Assembly: GCF_041146395.1 (NCBI RefSeq) | Contig: NC_091009.1 | Span: forward strand, 4,335,001-4,399,000 | Direction: 5' to 3' | Origin: Eulemur rufifrons | Taxonomy: Eukaryota > Chordata > Mammalia > Primates > Lemuridae | DNA: 64,000 bases | Part shown: piece by piece, positions 33,380 through 47,753 of the stretch | Layout: every line of letters begins with the position of its first letter | Numbering within the stretch: position 1 is the stretch's first letter | The notes under the pieces: generated by a model | The model's input: the letters and a program-made list of their open reading frames with translations, nothing else | Told to the model about the DNA's origin: nothing | The model's database searches: none | Translations under genes and position numbers: made by a program

Positions 33380-33648
33380 CTTTCTCCCAAGACCCAAGAA
33401 CTTCAGCAGAAAACATTTCAGGATCATGAAAGGTTAAGTGAGGTGGAACAGCTGAAGAAACAATTAGAAAATAGAGGCTCTATGCTGCAAACTGTAGAAA
33501 AGGAGAAAACACTGATTACTGAGAAACTTCAGCAAACTTAGAAGTAAGAATTTTAACCCAAGAAAGAGATGAACTAAAACAACTCCAAGAGAGCCTTCAA
33601 ATTGAGAGGGACCGACTCAAAAGTGATATTCAGGATACTGTAAACATG
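33380..33648 (+). pseudogene. CENPE: CENPE coiled-coil exon with frameshift and stop
   Basis: It encodes [20 protein letters not shown] through [11 protein letters not shown], then TAG at 33,539-33,541. A deletion of a few bases shifts the frame; similarity resumes as [20 protein letters not shown] and SDIQDTVNM. Acceptor TTTAAG, donor GTAACA. Confidence 0.9.
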
Positions 33649-33796
33649 GTAACATTTTGACTGATTAAACTTTGAAAAATCAGAGCCTCTAAAAATATTT
33701 TAAGAGCCATCATTTATTATTTATGATCAAGTAGTAACTATAAAATAATTTTGTTTCATATGCTTATGGAAATTATTTTATATTTATCTGACAAAC

Positions 33797-33955
33797 AATA
33801 CAGATGCTCAAGAACAATTATGAAATGCTCTTGAGTCTTTGAAACAACACCAAGAAACAATTAACACACTAAAATTGAAAATTTCCAAGGAAACTTCCAG
33901 GAATTTGCATATAGTGGGAAACATAGGAGAAACTAAAGAAGAATTTCAGCAAAAG
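33797..33955 (+). pseudogene. CENPE: CENPE coiled-coil exon with CGA-to-TGA stop
   Basis: It encodes NTDAQEQL, stop, then NALESLKQHQETINTLKLKI and GETKEEFQQK. Human has QLRNALE, so the Arg codon CGA has become TGA at 33,821-33,823. The expected acceptor AG just before AATACAGAT is not present; an internal ACAG could act instead. Donor GTAAAG. Confidence 0.88.
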
Positions 33956-34214
33956 GTAAAGGGTGTTTATTTTCAGAGTTTTCATATACTTATATATAAG
34001 CTTTCTCTTTAACCTCAAACACTTAAGTATATAATGATAATTTTGGCTTTATTTGTTATTCACAATGGCAATAACTAATAATAATTTTATAAGTTTAACC
34101 CAAATGTCTTCGAAATAATTTTAAACATAACTGTTTACAATCAATTTGAAAAGGAAAGGACAAAAAAGTAGTTCAAACTTTGGATAGCTGATATTTTTGA
34201 GACCCAGCGTATTT

Positions 34215-34586
<372 letters not shown>

Positions 34587-34919
34587 TAAATATCTTTAAA
34601 AGCCCCTTTGAATTCTAATTATGGCTAAAGTATTTATTTTATGTCAGATTTTCTGTACTAAATTTGCTTAGAGTTCACAATTCAGTCCATTACAGAGGGG
34701 ATTGCCTACAATGTTATAAAGGGCTTTATTTGCAATGCATTTTTATTTTCTCAAAATAACTTTAAAATATATTGTCAATGGTAAGTTTTTTAATAATCTT
34801 TCATTTTTGTTTTAGTCAATACCATTTAAATCCAGAATATTTACTATTAGAATTTTAAAGCATTCTTCAATGGGAAACTGGTGAAATAACCTTTCATACA
34901 TCCACAGCTCAGAATAGTG

Positions 34920-35319
34920 TATAGTCATATTTTTTTAAATTTGTGGTAAAATATGCATAACATAAAATATACCACCTTAATGATTTTTATGTATATAGTT
35001 CAGTAGTGTTAAGTTCAGTCACACTGTTATACCACCAATCTCCAGAACTCTTTTTGCAAAACTGAAACTCTATACCCATTAAACAACAGCTCCCCAATTT
35101 CCCCTTTCTGCAGGTCCTTGCAACTACCATATTATTTTCTGTCTCTATGATTGACTATGATGGGTACCTCGTACAAGTGGAATCATGCAGTATTTGTCTT
35201 TTTGTGACTGGCTTATTTCAATTAGTATAATGTCTTCAAGGTTCATTCAAGGTTTACATGTTATAGCATGTGTTAGAATTTTCTTCCTTTTTACAGTGAA
35301 TAATTTTTCATTGTGTGTA
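34920..35319 (-). mobile_element. L1 3' region, antisense (left part of a split L1)
   Basis: Reverse L1 3' UTR phrases include 'aaaatatgcataacataaaa' and 'ttcagtagtgttaagttcag', with 'ctggcttatttcaattagta' near its end. It is cut at TTCATTGTGTGTA by the mariner that follows and resumes at about 36,944. Confidence 0.82.
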
Positions 35320-36943
<1,624 letters not shown>

Positions 36944-38300
36944 TATCATATTTGGGTTATCTATTCATCCATCACAGAATCATGGATACTTGGGTTGCTT
37001 CAAACTTTTGGCTATTGTGACTAATGCTGCTTTGAACCTGGGTGTACAAATATGTCTTTGAAACGTTGCTTTCAATTCTTTTGGATACATATCCAGAAGT
37101 GGACTTTCTGCATTATATGGTAATTCCATTTTTAATTTTTTGAGGAAGCACCCATAATGATTTTCACACAGCTGCTCCATTTTACATTCCCACCAACAGT
37201 GCACAAGTATTCTAGTTTATCTACATCCTTAGCAATACATTATTTTCTATTTTTTTGGTAGTAGCTGTGCTAACGGATGTGATGTGGTATTTTATTGTGG
37301 TTTTAATTTACATTTTCTAATGATTATTGATATTGAGTGTCTTTATATGCTTTTTAGCCATTTGTATATCTTTGCAGAAATGTCATTTCAAGTCTTTTGT
37401 CTATTTTTAAATTGGGTTGTTTGATTTTCATTATTGAATTGTAAGTGTTCTGGATATATTCTGGATATTACCCTTTTTTCAGTTATATGATTTGCAAATT
37501 TTTTCTCCCATAGGTTGCCTTTTTAGTCTGCTGATTGTGTCCTTTAATACACAGAAGTTTTTGATTTTGATGTATGTAGTCAGATTTATCTATGTTAACT
37601 TTAATTATTGCCTGTGCTTTGATATCATATCCTGGAAATTATTGCCAAGCCCCTCTATATTTTCTTTAAAGAATATTCTCCTATGTTTAGGTCTTTAATT
37701 TATTTTCCGTTAATTTTTATACATATGATATAAGGTCAGGATCCAACTTCCTTTTTTTGCATGTGGATATTTAGTTTTGCCAACATCATTTGTTGAAAAG
37801 ACTATCCTTTCCCCATTAAGTATTTCAAGAATGCCCCTTTCCCTGGCATTTGTTGGAGATCTTGTGACCATATACACAAGGGTTTATTTCTGGGCTTTCT
37901 ATTCTTTCCATTGTTTTATATGCCTGTCTTTATGCTGGTACCATACTGTTTGATTACTATAGCTGTACAGTTAAGTTTTGAAATTGGGAATTATAAAACC
38001 TCCAACTTTGTTCTTCTTTTTCAAGATAGTTTTGTCTGTTCGGGGTCCCTTGAGATTCCATATGAATCTTAGGATAGGTTTTTCTATTTTTACAAAAGAC
38101 ATCATTGGGATTTTGACAGAGATTGCATTAAATCTGTAAATTGCTTTCAGCAGTACTGACATCTTTTTGATATGAAGTCTTCCAGTCCATGAACATGGAT
38201 GTCTTTCCATTTGTGTCTTCTTTAATTTCTCCTGGCAACATTTCTAGGTTTCAGTGTACAAGCCATTTACCTCCTTGGTTAAATAAATCTCTGTGTACAT
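36944..38300 (-). mobile_element. L1 ORF2 3' part, antisense (right part of a split L1)
   Basis: It resumes with 'tatctattcatccatcacag' and 'ggatacttgggttgcttc'. Minus-strand frames include MHCWWECKMEQL and ERHPCSWTGRLHIKKM...FIWNLKGPRTDKTILKKKNK, typical of the L1 ORF2 C-terminal region. It is decayed and immobile. Confidence 0.88.
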
Positions 38301-39325
38301 TTATATACTGCTATTCTATAAAATGAGCTGCTGCTTTTCCCCATTTATTCTGGAGCACAGTCCTGCCTTGGAAAAGAAGATTTTTCTGTTTCTGTCTCCT
38401 TGTGCTTCAGTACTTCTCTCCTATAAAAACATTTTCGTTTGTTCCATATCTTGTGTCTTGGCTTATGTATAATTTGGATCAACCATGGGCCAAAAGCACT
38501 TGACCTTGATTTGAAATTTTTAACTTCTACTTATATGATGGGAAGGTTTTTTGAGTAGATTTTTGAAAATAAGATACAATAATCACTGACTACTTTGAGT
38601 AAATCCAAAATGCAATTACAGGACCCTATGGGAAAGGGGCAATAGAGGAGGAAAGAAGGTAAAGGAGTGTTATACTCACTGGGAACTGCTAGATCCTCTG
38701 TTATAAAGTTCATTCTGGAATCGTCCATCTATGTCAATAAAAAGATCTAGCTGTGGATTCTTTGGGGCAATTCTGTTCATTAGGGGTCCTGTAGTCTGGG
38801 ATATAAGACTGAGATCAATTTGGTTTTCTATCATGTTCATGCTGGAATTGGCCATGAATATATAAGAGTGGGTGTGGGGATTTCCAGGGGTCCCTCTGTC
38901 CATCTGGGCACCAGGGGCTGCATCAGTAGACCTATCATGAATCTGCCTGGAGTGCTCATTTTCAATGCTGCTCGATGTGTCTCTGGAAATTTAGTTCCTT
39001 TAGCATATCTCAACAAAAATTTTAAACTTTGTGGTTAGTAAACTTATTCTCCTATAAAGGACAAAATTTTTTTTTTCTTTAATAATTAGATCTGTTAGTT
39101 TTTACTGATAACCATGGTAGCTGAAATGCCTTTTGGGCTAAATTCAGATTGGAATGTACTTTGGCTATTGCTACAGAATACTCTGTCTCTGTCTACTTTG
39201 TATTTATGTATACTACTGTTTTTAGGAATAAAGATGCAACATTCTAAATTATGATATCTAACAGACTAATCCCAAAGATTATGTGTTCCCCACCTTAATT
39301 TCTCATGTAGTTAGCTCTGTGCTCA
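38301..39325. other. unassigned intronic sequence
   Basis: Two overlapping minus-strand frames at 38,531-38,903 have no family I recognise. The moderate GC content and lack of simple repeats suggest an old repeat or viral-type fragment, but I cannot name it. Confidence 0.35.
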
Positions 39326-39329
39326 CCAT

Positions 39330-39700
39330 TGTCAGAAGCTCATGCATATTGCCAACAATAAAAGAGTATTTCAATAAAGTATGGTTTATCCATATCCACT
39401 CTAGAGAATGAAGCAACTACTAAAAATTATGATTTGAAGATTACATAACAGCATGGGAAAATAGATATGATCTAAGTAGATAGAAAAGACAAGCTAAAAA
39501 TAATCATAGGTATATAAATTAATTATAATAGATATGTTTAAGAAAAATTTTTAATAGAAAAAACTCTGGAAGGAAATATACAAGAATTCTAATAGTTGGT
39601 TATATGAAGTTGCTAATATTAGATGTCTTTCCTTTGTCTTTCGATTTTTTTCTGATGTGATTATAGATTATCATAAAAACTTTTAAATACATGTGTGGCC
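39330..39700 (+). mobile_element. old L1 3' region, sense
   Basis: Phrases such as 'tatggtttatccatatccac', 'gaatgaagcaactac' and 'acataacagcatgggaaaat' follow the order of L1M 3' ends in sense. Strongly diverged. Confidence 0.55.
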
Positions 39701-40309
39701 AATATGGAGCTGAACGTGTGTAGTGGGCTAATGTAAGGTTATGGAATAATACCCTAATTTTGTGCTAACAGTTGTAATGTCAGTCTCTGTCTCCCTTTAC
39801 CAATGAGTTCATACATTAGGTTACCTTTGGTTGGTTATGACTTATTAATATTTACGGATAAATGAATGTATATATCTTGCTTTTCTTATCAGCATATAAA
39901 AATAAGTATATTAAGAAAAGATGAATTATGCCATAATATTATGAGATAGGTCTCCATCAAAATTATTTTACCCTCTACATATAATAACACTCTCTAGCCA
40001 TTTGTGAGTACAACTGCCTTGGAAAATATAGATATGCTGGGAGTGGGGGATAGGGAATGATTTCCAGCTTTGGGGTAGGGGAGAATAGGTAAAGTGATAG
40101 AGTTCAAAGTTGCCCATTCCACTCCTATAGTAGTAAAAAAACAAACTACTAGTAATATGAAACTCAGAAAGTATTTATGGAAGATATGTACAAAGGAAAG
40201 GCAAATATCTTTTATTTATTATGTAATTGGTTTGAAGTAAGTGAACATGCATACAGTCAGGTTAACCTATCATATATGAAGATAATTATTATAGTAATTC
40301 TTATCAGTG

Positions 40310-40565
40310 AACAGGCACGAGAGCACAAACTCTGGAGTCAGCCATTTGGGTGCTAAACCTGGTTATATCTCTCTGAGTGACCCTGGGCAAGTGACTTTAC
40401 CTCTCTAAAGTTTAATTTCTTCATCTCTCAAATGGGGATTATGATAATACCTACCTCATAAAGTGATAGTCAAGATTACATGTGTTAAGATATGAGAATA
40501 GTACCTGGTACATAATACATGTATTGGCTATTTTATTAGTATTACTGAAGTTGTTGTTATTAACT
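40310..40565 (+). mobile_element. MIR SINE
   Basis: A well-preserved MIR: 'caaactctggagtcagccat', 'gagtgaccctgggcaagtga', 'cttcatctctcaaatgggga', 'taatacctacctcataaagt', 'agtacctggtacataataca'. It ends about 30 bp before the next CENPE exon. Confidence 0.88.
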
Positions 40566-40591
40566 ACAAATTTAATGTATTTATATTTTAG

Positions 40592-40795
40592 ATGGATGCC
40601 ATAGATAAAAAAAAGAATTTGGATACTGAAAACACCCAAACACTGATTGCAGATGTTAAGGATGACGAAGTAATTGAACAAGAAAGGAAAATATTTTCTT
40701 TAATACCGGAGGAAAATGAATTCCAACAAATGTTGGAGAGTATTATAGTGGAAAAGGAACAATTGAAGACTGACCTAAAGGAAAAAATCGAAATG
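40592..40795 (+). pseudogene. CENPE: CENPE coiled-coil exon, 68 codons
   Basis: It encodes MDAIDKKKNLDTENTQTLIA through RKIFSLIPEENEFQQMLESI and KTDLKEKIEM. It is fully open, with acceptor TTTTAG and donor GTAGGA. Confidence 0.94.
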
Positions 40796-40839
40796 GTAGG
40801 ATTTAGCACTGTATATTGGCAATACATTTTCATCTTTGT

Positions 40840-41650
40840 TTTACATTTTTATCAACTTTATTTAAGTATAATTTGCCAGCAATAAATGTATCTGATGGAA
40901 GTGTACAGTCTGATGACCTTTGACAAATATCTTTACCTTATGTAGTCCCCACCCCAGTCAAGACAGAAAATATTTTCATCACGCCAAAAAGTTTCCTTAT
41001 ACCCCTACCAGCTGATCCTCATCTCCCCTTTTGCCCCAGATACCGCCATGATGTGTTCACCTCATTCTGTCTCTTCTAGAACTTCATACAAGTAGAATCA
41101 TGTAATATGTAGTGTTTTGTGTTAGACTTGTTTCTACATTGCTTTTTATTGCTGAGTATTAGTCCATTGTATGAATGTCCCTCTGTTTTTTTTCCCTTAT
41201 TCCTTCTCCTATTGATGGAAATCTGGGTCACTTTCAGTATTTGGCTATTTTGAAAAAAACTTTGTAAACATTCTTGTAAAACTCTTTATATATGTACATT
41301 TGTTTTTTATTTCTCTAAGGTAAATATCTAAATGAAATTGCTGGGTCATAGGGAGGTGCATGTAACTTCATGAGAATTTGCTAGATTGATTTCCAAAGTA
41401 GTTATACTGTTTTACATTCCCATGAGTAAATTAAGAGAATTCTGATGGCTCCACATCCTTCCTCACCAACGCTTCCTATTTATTGTTGCTTTTAATTTTA
41501 GCCATTCTAGTAGGTGTGTAATTTGTCTTTCCCTAATGACAAAAGATATTGAACACTTTTTCCTATGCCATTGTATATCTTCTTCTATAATTTATGTGTT
41601 CTCTCAGTGGTATGCTGTAGATTTTCAGTGAACAGATTTTACATATTTTG
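40840..41650 (-). mobile_element. L1 3' region, antisense
   Basis: Reverse L1M phrases: 'ttgacaaatatctttacctt', 'gccatgatgtgttcacctca', 'gaatcatgtaatatgtagtg', 'ctgggtcatagggaggtgca'. No coding frame is left. Confidence 0.72.
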
Positions 41651-42440
41651 TTAAATTTGTTCGTAAATGTTTCTCTTATCTATGCTGTCGTAATGTTTTA
41701 ATTTCATTTTAATTGTTTACTGTTGGTGTTTGCCAATATTTTCACACCATTTAGTTTCTGTATCTTTGTTTAGGAGCAATATAATGTGTATAGGTTGAAA
41801 TTAATATTTAGAGAAGTTCACTATGGATCACAGTCAAACTTGACCATTTGTGTTTTAATTTTCTAAGTTTCTTGGTATTGTCAGCTGGTCAAAAGAGCTG
41901 AATGTAAATAAGCATACAAACAAAAACTATATTCTCTTCTCTTTCTCCAGCTAGTTTTGTTTTTTGATTGTTTTATGTTTTTATCTTGATATGAGAATGT
42001 CACTGTGTGAGCTTACTGACTGGGATTAGCCCAAGACGTGCTAGCAAAGGGTGGCTGCCATTTTGAGCTTGCTGGTGATCAGTGCTGCAAATCAAAGCCA
42101 TCCCAGTGTTTGAAAAACCCATAACTACAATCTCATTATTAGTTGATGATAGTTTGGCAAAGTCTTTTTTACCTTACAGGCAGAAGTGAGCTAAGCTCTC
42201 ATGATAGAATGCAAAATCCAGTTCTAATTCTCACAATAGGAATGTAAATTGAACAATAAAGAAACAATATATAGAACATATTCTTGACATCTATATGATT
42301 AAGGACTCACTTTCTTTTTTGAATTAGTCTTTTCCTAAATAGTTTGCCCTGATGTCTTCATTTGTAGGCTGAGGTAAATGCTGATTTTTACCTGATTTCA
42401 TAAATATAAGTTAATATTTATTTTAATATCAACTTTTTTT
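41651..42440. other. intron with nothing recognised
   Basis: AT-rich intron. No exon or named repeat was identified. Confidence 0.4.
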
Positions 42441-42450
42441 TTAATTATAG

Positions 42451-42609
42451 ACCATTGAAAACCGAGAAGAATTATGAATTCTTGGAGATGAACTTAAAAA
42501 GCAACAAGAGATAGTTGCTCAAGAAAAGAGCCATACCATAAAGAAAGAAGAAGAGCTTTCTAGGACCTGTGAGAGACTGGCAGAAGTTGAAGAAAAGCTA
42601 AAGGAAAAG
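42451..42609 (+). pseudogene. CENPE: CENPE coiled-coil exon with CGA-to-TGA stop
   Basis: It encodes TIENREEL, stop, then [20 protein letters not shown] through [14 protein letters not shown]. Human has EELRLLGDE, so the Arg codon has become TGA at 42,475-42,477. Acceptor TTATAG, donor GTGAAT. Confidence 0.93.
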
Positions 42610-42864
42610 GTGAATTTTTAAAATTATCTTCCTGGCCATTTTTTCTGACTAAACCTTTTTTTAGTAATGTATTTTGATTCCCATAGACCTAAATCCAGAA
42701 ATAACATGTACCTCCCAAATGAACAGATCTTAATGCTAATATTTTAGACAATTTCAACTTACACTAAGATCTAAATTAACATACTTTGTAAGCATTATAT
42801 TATTCTAGAGTCTTTAGGTGAGAGATGGCCTGTGTCATTTAAAGAAATCATATATATTCATTCA

Positions 42865-42965
42865 TCAAATATGTATTGAGTAATACCATGGACCAGGCAC
42901 TGAGATGCATTAGACAACAAAACAAATATCCTGTCCTTATAAAGATATATTAGTCATTCTCTAAA
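42865..42965 (-). mobile_element. L2 LINE 3' tip, antisense
   Basis: 'attcattcatcaaatatgta' and 'accatggaccaggcactgag' are reverse L2 3'-end text. Short and diverged. Confidence 0.6.
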
Positions 42966-43524
42966 ATGTAAGATTTATAACTATCACCATGTCTTTGATG
43001 TCTGCAGTTTCCTGAACCATTTATTTTATAGAAGTAAAGTGCTGTTGTAATATTTGTGTAAGAGTTAAGACCCCTGTAACAACCTGGGCATTTTAGCCTG
43101 GGTGATTCTAAAATGCACCCACAAAGATATTTCTAGATAAGCTGAGGGCAGTGCCACATGTATTATAGATAATATATTGTGGTTTCTATTGTTCTCCTGT
43201 CAAGTGTTTTTTTCCTAATGTGTGTTTTCTTTTAATTCTGATCCCTCTCACCATTTCACCTAATTGAGTTTACTAAAACCTTATATCTATTTCATACTTC
43301 TCCTAAAGAAGTAAAATCAATAGCCTGTGAAGGTCAATGTCTCAGTATTTTGGGGGGTCACCCCTTATAAGCATTTTATTAGACATGAAAGTAAAATTAT
43401 CCAAAAAATTTTTAAGAGAGTGAGGAATTAGTTATTTGATAGCCATATATGTACATTTAGTCTCTTTGCCTTTTTACTTTATCTCATTTTCCCCTTACCT
43501 CCCTAATGAACCTCTATCAGTGTC

Positions 43525-43960
43525 CTAGGGCTGCCAAATCAAATTACCATAAAATTGGTAGCTTACAACAACAGAAATTTATTCTGTCACAGTTCTAGAA
43601 ACTGGAAGTCCCAAATTGAAGTGTCAGCAGTGCCATGTTCCTTCTGAAGGCTCTAGGGAAGACTCCTTGCCTCTTCCTAGCTTGTGGTGTCTCCCAGCCA
43701 CCCTTGGCATTCCTTGGCTTATTACTGGATCACTCCAGTCCCTGCTTCCATCTTCACATGACCTTTTAATCTGGGTCTTTATGTGTCCTTTTCAGTCTCT
43801 TGTACATACACTCTCATTGGATTGAGAGACTACTCAGTAGGGTCTCTTCTTAATCATAATCTAATTACATCTGCAAAGGCCTTGTTTCCACAGAAATTCA
43901 TACTCTGAGGTTTTAGGTAGACATGAATTTGGGTGGGACACTATTCAGCCCTCTACAGAC
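43525..43960 (-). mobile_element. MLT1-type LTR (MaLR), antisense
   Basis: Reverse MLT1 text runs from 'cctagggctgccaaatcaaa' through 'caacagaaatttattctgtc' and 'tctagaaactggaagtccca', and ends near 'gggacactattcagccc'. It is a solo LTR of an ancient non-autonomous retroviral family with no coding capacity. Confidence 0.85.
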
Positions 43961-44103
43961 ATGTATGCCTAGAAGATTAGTTTATTTTTAGTGCTACTTG
44001 CCTGTTTCCTGTGGGGAGGGGAGGCAGGGCTATTAATGATTTTACATAAGAATCTTGAGAGAATGTAGACAAAATGGTAATTATAAAAATTATACATCTT
44101 AAG

Positions 44104-44394
44104 AGCCAGCAACTTCAAGAAAAACAGCAAGAACTTCTTAGTGTACAGGAAGAGATGAGTGAGCGGCAGGAAAATGTGAATGAAATGGAGAATTTAAAGA
44201 AGGAGTTAAAGAATCAAGAATTAACGATGGAATGTATGGAAATGGAGTGACTTAAGGTGGCTCAGAAACTTCATGAAAATTATGAGGAAATGAAATCTAT
44301 AACCTAAGAAAGAAATGATCTGAAGGAATTACAGGAATCATTTGAAACAGAGAGAGACCAACTTAAAGGATATATAAGAGAAATTGAAGCTACA
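44104..44394 (+). pseudogene. CENPE: CENPE coiled-coil exon, 97 codons, two stops
   Basis: It encodes SQQLQEKQQELLSVQEEMSE through TMECMEME, stop, LKVAQKLHENYEEMKSIT, stop, [20 protein letters not shown]. The stops are TGA at 44,248-44,250 (human ERLEL, probably CGA to TGA) and TAA at 44,305-44,307 (a Lys position in human). The length stays 3n; donor GTAAGT. Confidence 0.93.
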
Positions 44395-44509
44395 GTAAGT
44401 TATATCCTTTTCCTTTATCTGTTAAATGTTTCTTTCAAAAACTGAGGAAAGGGGGAGGCAATGTTTGGATAGTGTTGTTATATTTCTTAAATTTCACTTG
44501 CTAATTAAG

Positions 44510-44665
44510 GGCCTACAAACAAAAGAACTAAAAATTGCTCATATGCATCTAAAAGAACACCAAGAAACTACTGATGAACTAAGAAGAAGCATTTCTGAGA
44601 AGACAGCTCAAATAAGAAGTATTCAGCAGGACTTAGAAAAATCCAAAACTGAATTACAAGAAAAG
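44510..44665 (+). pseudogene. CENPE: CENPE coiled-coil exon, 52 codons
   Basis: It encodes GLQTKELKIAHMHLKEHQET through EKTAQIRSIQQDLEKSKTEL and QEK. Open, with acceptor TTAAG and donor GTATGT. It is one of the repeated short (about 52-codon) exon modules. Confidence 0.93.
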
Positions 44666-44754
44666 GTATGTCTTTTCTTCCTCTCATTGTTTGACACTTC
44701 TTTCCTTCCTTTCTCCTTTAAAGAAAAGATAAGAAGTAAGTAGTGGCTAAGTTA

Positions 44755-44965
44755 TAGTTCATTCATTTATTTGGTAAGGATTTGGTGAGTGTTTAATGTG
44801 TCAGGCATAGTCCTAGGTTATGGAAATACCATGGTAACAAGGTGGACAAAATCTCTATGATCCATTTGTAGTGGAAGAAAATAGTTGATAATTAAGTAGT
44901 CGAATGTACAAGATAACATCAGATAATGATAAATGCTATGGAGAAATGAAACATTGAGATAACTG
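44755..44965 (-). mobile_element. L2 LINE 3' end, antisense
   Basis: 'gtgtttaatgtgtcaggcat', 'agtcctaggttatggaaata' and 'gataatgataaatgctatgg' are reverse L2 3'-end text. Confidence 0.68.
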
Positions 44966-45559
44966 GGACAACGTGTTAGACACCTACTCTGTGCCCAACA
45001 TTGAGGCTATGTATATAAATAAGACATCGTTCTGTGCCCCTGATATAGACATATCGAAATCCCTCAAGTCCAATATGGTGAATACAGAAATATGATAATG
45101 CAAAATTACATGGTATCACTAATGACCATGGAAAGGGTAATAAATCTGTACACATAGAAAAATTGAAAAGTAGCATGGGGACCTATTTGAAAATGGGCAC
45201 CATATAGTTATTGGAATACAGCCTGCTTTGATTTTTCTCTTGTAGCATTTGGAAACTAGTATAGAAATAAGGGTGCAACTGACTGAATCAACAGTTTATT
45301 GGTAAAGCGTAAAGATTGGTTCACTTTTGGTCTAAGCTGGAAAGAAAATTATGATAGAAAATGCCTAGCAGAAAAGTCATGAATAGCTTTAGTTGGAAAT
45401 GAGGGAAAATGGATAGGAGTTTGTGACCCAAGGTAGGCTCTGAGGGTTCGAGATCACTTTCATTGTTGTAGAAAGTATCCTGATCTTTTCCCTTAAAAAA
45501 ATTATGATATTAATAGTGATCTTCAAACAGTAACCTTGGTATTTTATCAATATCATAAG

Positions 45560-45846
45560 ATCACAGAGCTTCATGAGGAACAGGAGCTATTTTCCAATGT
45601 GAAAATAGTCAGCTTGTCTCAGGAAACAATAAATGAATTGGAGTTATTGAAAGAACTGTCCACAACCAAGGACTCAACAACACTGGTAAACATAGAAACA
45701 GAAAGGCTCAAGTTGACTGAGAAACTTCAAGAAAGTCGTGAAATAAAATCTCTAACTAAGGAAAGAGATGATTTACAATAATAAAAGAAGCACTTGCAGT
45801 TGAAGATGACCACCTGGAAGCAGACATTAGAGAGACTTTGGCTAAA
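45560..45846 (+). pseudogene. CENPE: CENPE coiled-coil exon with frameshift
   Basis: It encodes ITELHEEQELFSNVKIVSLS through SREIKSLTKERDDLQ, then TAA at 45,779-45,781. A one-base deletion just before causes it; similarity resumes as IKEALAVEDDHLEADIRETL and AK. A 3-bp deletion (one Glu) is also present. The donor GTCACT is poor. Confidence 0.9.
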
Positions 45847-45949
45847 GTCACTGTCATCTTTTCCTCCCATTTAAGAAATATTTTATAAGAGAAGACAGCT
45901 GTTTTCTTAAATATTCAAAAATGATTTTGAAAAAGCAATGCTAAATTAC

Positions 45950-46144
45950 AAGAAAGGGTAAAGCCAAAAATGCATCATTTCTTTTCTCCTTTAAACTTGT
46001 TCCTCCAGCATCCCATAAAGCATGACGACTGTCTTTCTCATTACTTGAGTCAGATTTCCAGGAGTTATCCCTACTGGTGGTATCCCTTCCTCTCTGCTCA
46101 TTCTGTAATCCAAGCACCAAGCTCATTGATTTGAGAGTGTAAGA

Positions 46145-46182
<38 letters not shown>

Positions 46183-46810
46183 AAAATCCTCCCACTTTTC
46201 TCTCCACATTGCCACCACCCTATTCCAAGCCACCATCATTTCTTTCTGCATCAGCCTCCCAACCGGTCTCCTCACATTCATTCCCACACTTCTCTACTCC
46301 AGTTTCCATTCTGAGCCCAAGTGATCTTTTCTTCTTAAATTCCTTTAATATCTTATTGTTGCTTTTAAAATGAAGACCAGGATCCTCTACATGGCCTGGA
46401 AGGCCCTGGGTCCCAGACCTTCCTGGTCTCTAGACTTCCTTCAGCTCACTCTTCCTCCTGCTCCTTGTGCTCCAGCAACACTTACTGGTTGCTCTTTCTC
46501 ATCTCATCACCTTCAGACACTGATCTCTCCACCTGCAGTGCTTTCTTACTCCTTTTTGCCTAACTAATATTGTTATTCTTCAGATCTCAGCTGTAGCTTT
46601 CATCCCTTAGGAAGCCTTCCTCATGACTCACAATAGGTTAGGTTTGACACTAGTGCCTGGGGAGACCTCAGCACCTCTATTTGGTAAGATACGACATAAA
46701 AATCTATCTTTGTTCCTAAAAGTGTAAGCAAAAGGCAGAGATCATGTAAGTTTTATTTATCATTTTGTCTCTGACCTCTAATAGGATACTGACAACAGAG
46801 TGAGCCCTCA
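45950..46810 (+). mobile_element. L2 LINE, sense, with (GT)n
   Basis: 'ccaagccaccatcatttctt', 'atgaagaccaggatcctcta', 'catggcctggaaggccctgg' and 'aggaagccttcctcatgact' follow L2 sense order. A (GT) run of about 16 units lies at 46,148-46,181. Confidence 0.7.
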
Positions 46811-46981
46811 GTAAAAAAGTCTTAAATACCTGAATAATGGAAGAGTGGGAGGATGGAAAGATTGCTCTGTAAATGAGTCATTGAATCCTACCTTAATTGT
46901 TTTAGGAAGTATTCTGATTTCTTTTCCCCTAAAATAAAATCTCTCCAAATATCAACTGTATTGTTGTTTGATTCTCTTAAG

Positions 46982-47272
46982 ATCCAAGAGTCTCAAGACC
47001 AACAATCACAGTCCTTCAATATGAAAGAAAAAGACAATGAGACTACTAAAATAAAGAATGAGATGGAGCAATTAAAGGAGAAGTTGAAAGCCAAGGATTC
47101 AGTACTACTAAGAATAGAAATGGAAAAGCTCAATTTGTCCAAGAGACTTCAAGAAAGTTATGATGGAGTGAATTCTGCAGCTAAGGAGAGAGATGACCTA
47201 CAGAGACTGCAGGAAGTTCTTCAGTCTGAAAGGGACCAACTCAAAGAAAACATACAAGAAGTTGTAGCTAAA
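46982..47272 (+). pseudogene. CENPE: CENPE coiled-coil exon, 97 codons
   Basis: It encodes IQESQDQQSQSFNMKEKDNE through LSKRLQESYDGVNSAAKERD and NIQEVVAK. Fully open, acceptor CTTAAG, donor GTAGGT. It is longer than the human counterpart I recall, with a few extra residues near KNEMEQLKEKLK. Confidence 0.93.
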
Positions 47273-47418
47273 GTAGGTTTCATCTTTTCACCGTATATTT
47301 TTATAAATATTTTATAAGCAAATATTTTCATAAGCATTACAGCTTTGGAAAATGGTGTTAGTTATAGTATAATGGTTATAATTTTTCTATAAATTTCTCA
47401 GAATTTCCTCTAATAAAG

Positions 47419-47577
47419 CACCTGGAAGTGGAAGAAGAACTTAAAGTTGCTCATTGTTGCCTGAAAGAATAAGAGGAAACTATTGATAAGTTGAGAGTGA
47501 ATCATTCAGAGAGAGACACTGAAATATCATGCATTCAAAACAAGTTAGAAACAACCAATGATGAATTAGAGAAAAAG
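47419..47577 (+). pseudogene. CENPE: CENPE coiled-coil exon, 53 codons, one stop
   Basis: It encodes HLEVEEELKVAHCCLKE, stop, EETIDKLRVNHSERDTEISC through ELEKK. The stop TAA at 47,470-47,472 replaces a Gln codon (human KEQEET). Acceptor AAAG, donor GTAAAT. Confidence 0.93.
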
Positions 47578-47753
47578 GTAAATTGTGGGTAAAGGAGTAG
47601 TGGGAAGAAACCTGGGCAAAGTGTAGCTAACTAGATTATGAAGACTACTGTTTAACATACTTAAACAAGGTTGCTTTCCAAAGCAATTTTTTCGTTAAAT
47701 AAATATATATGTGTTCATATGTATATTTTTATTAATACATAATTATTTTTAAG

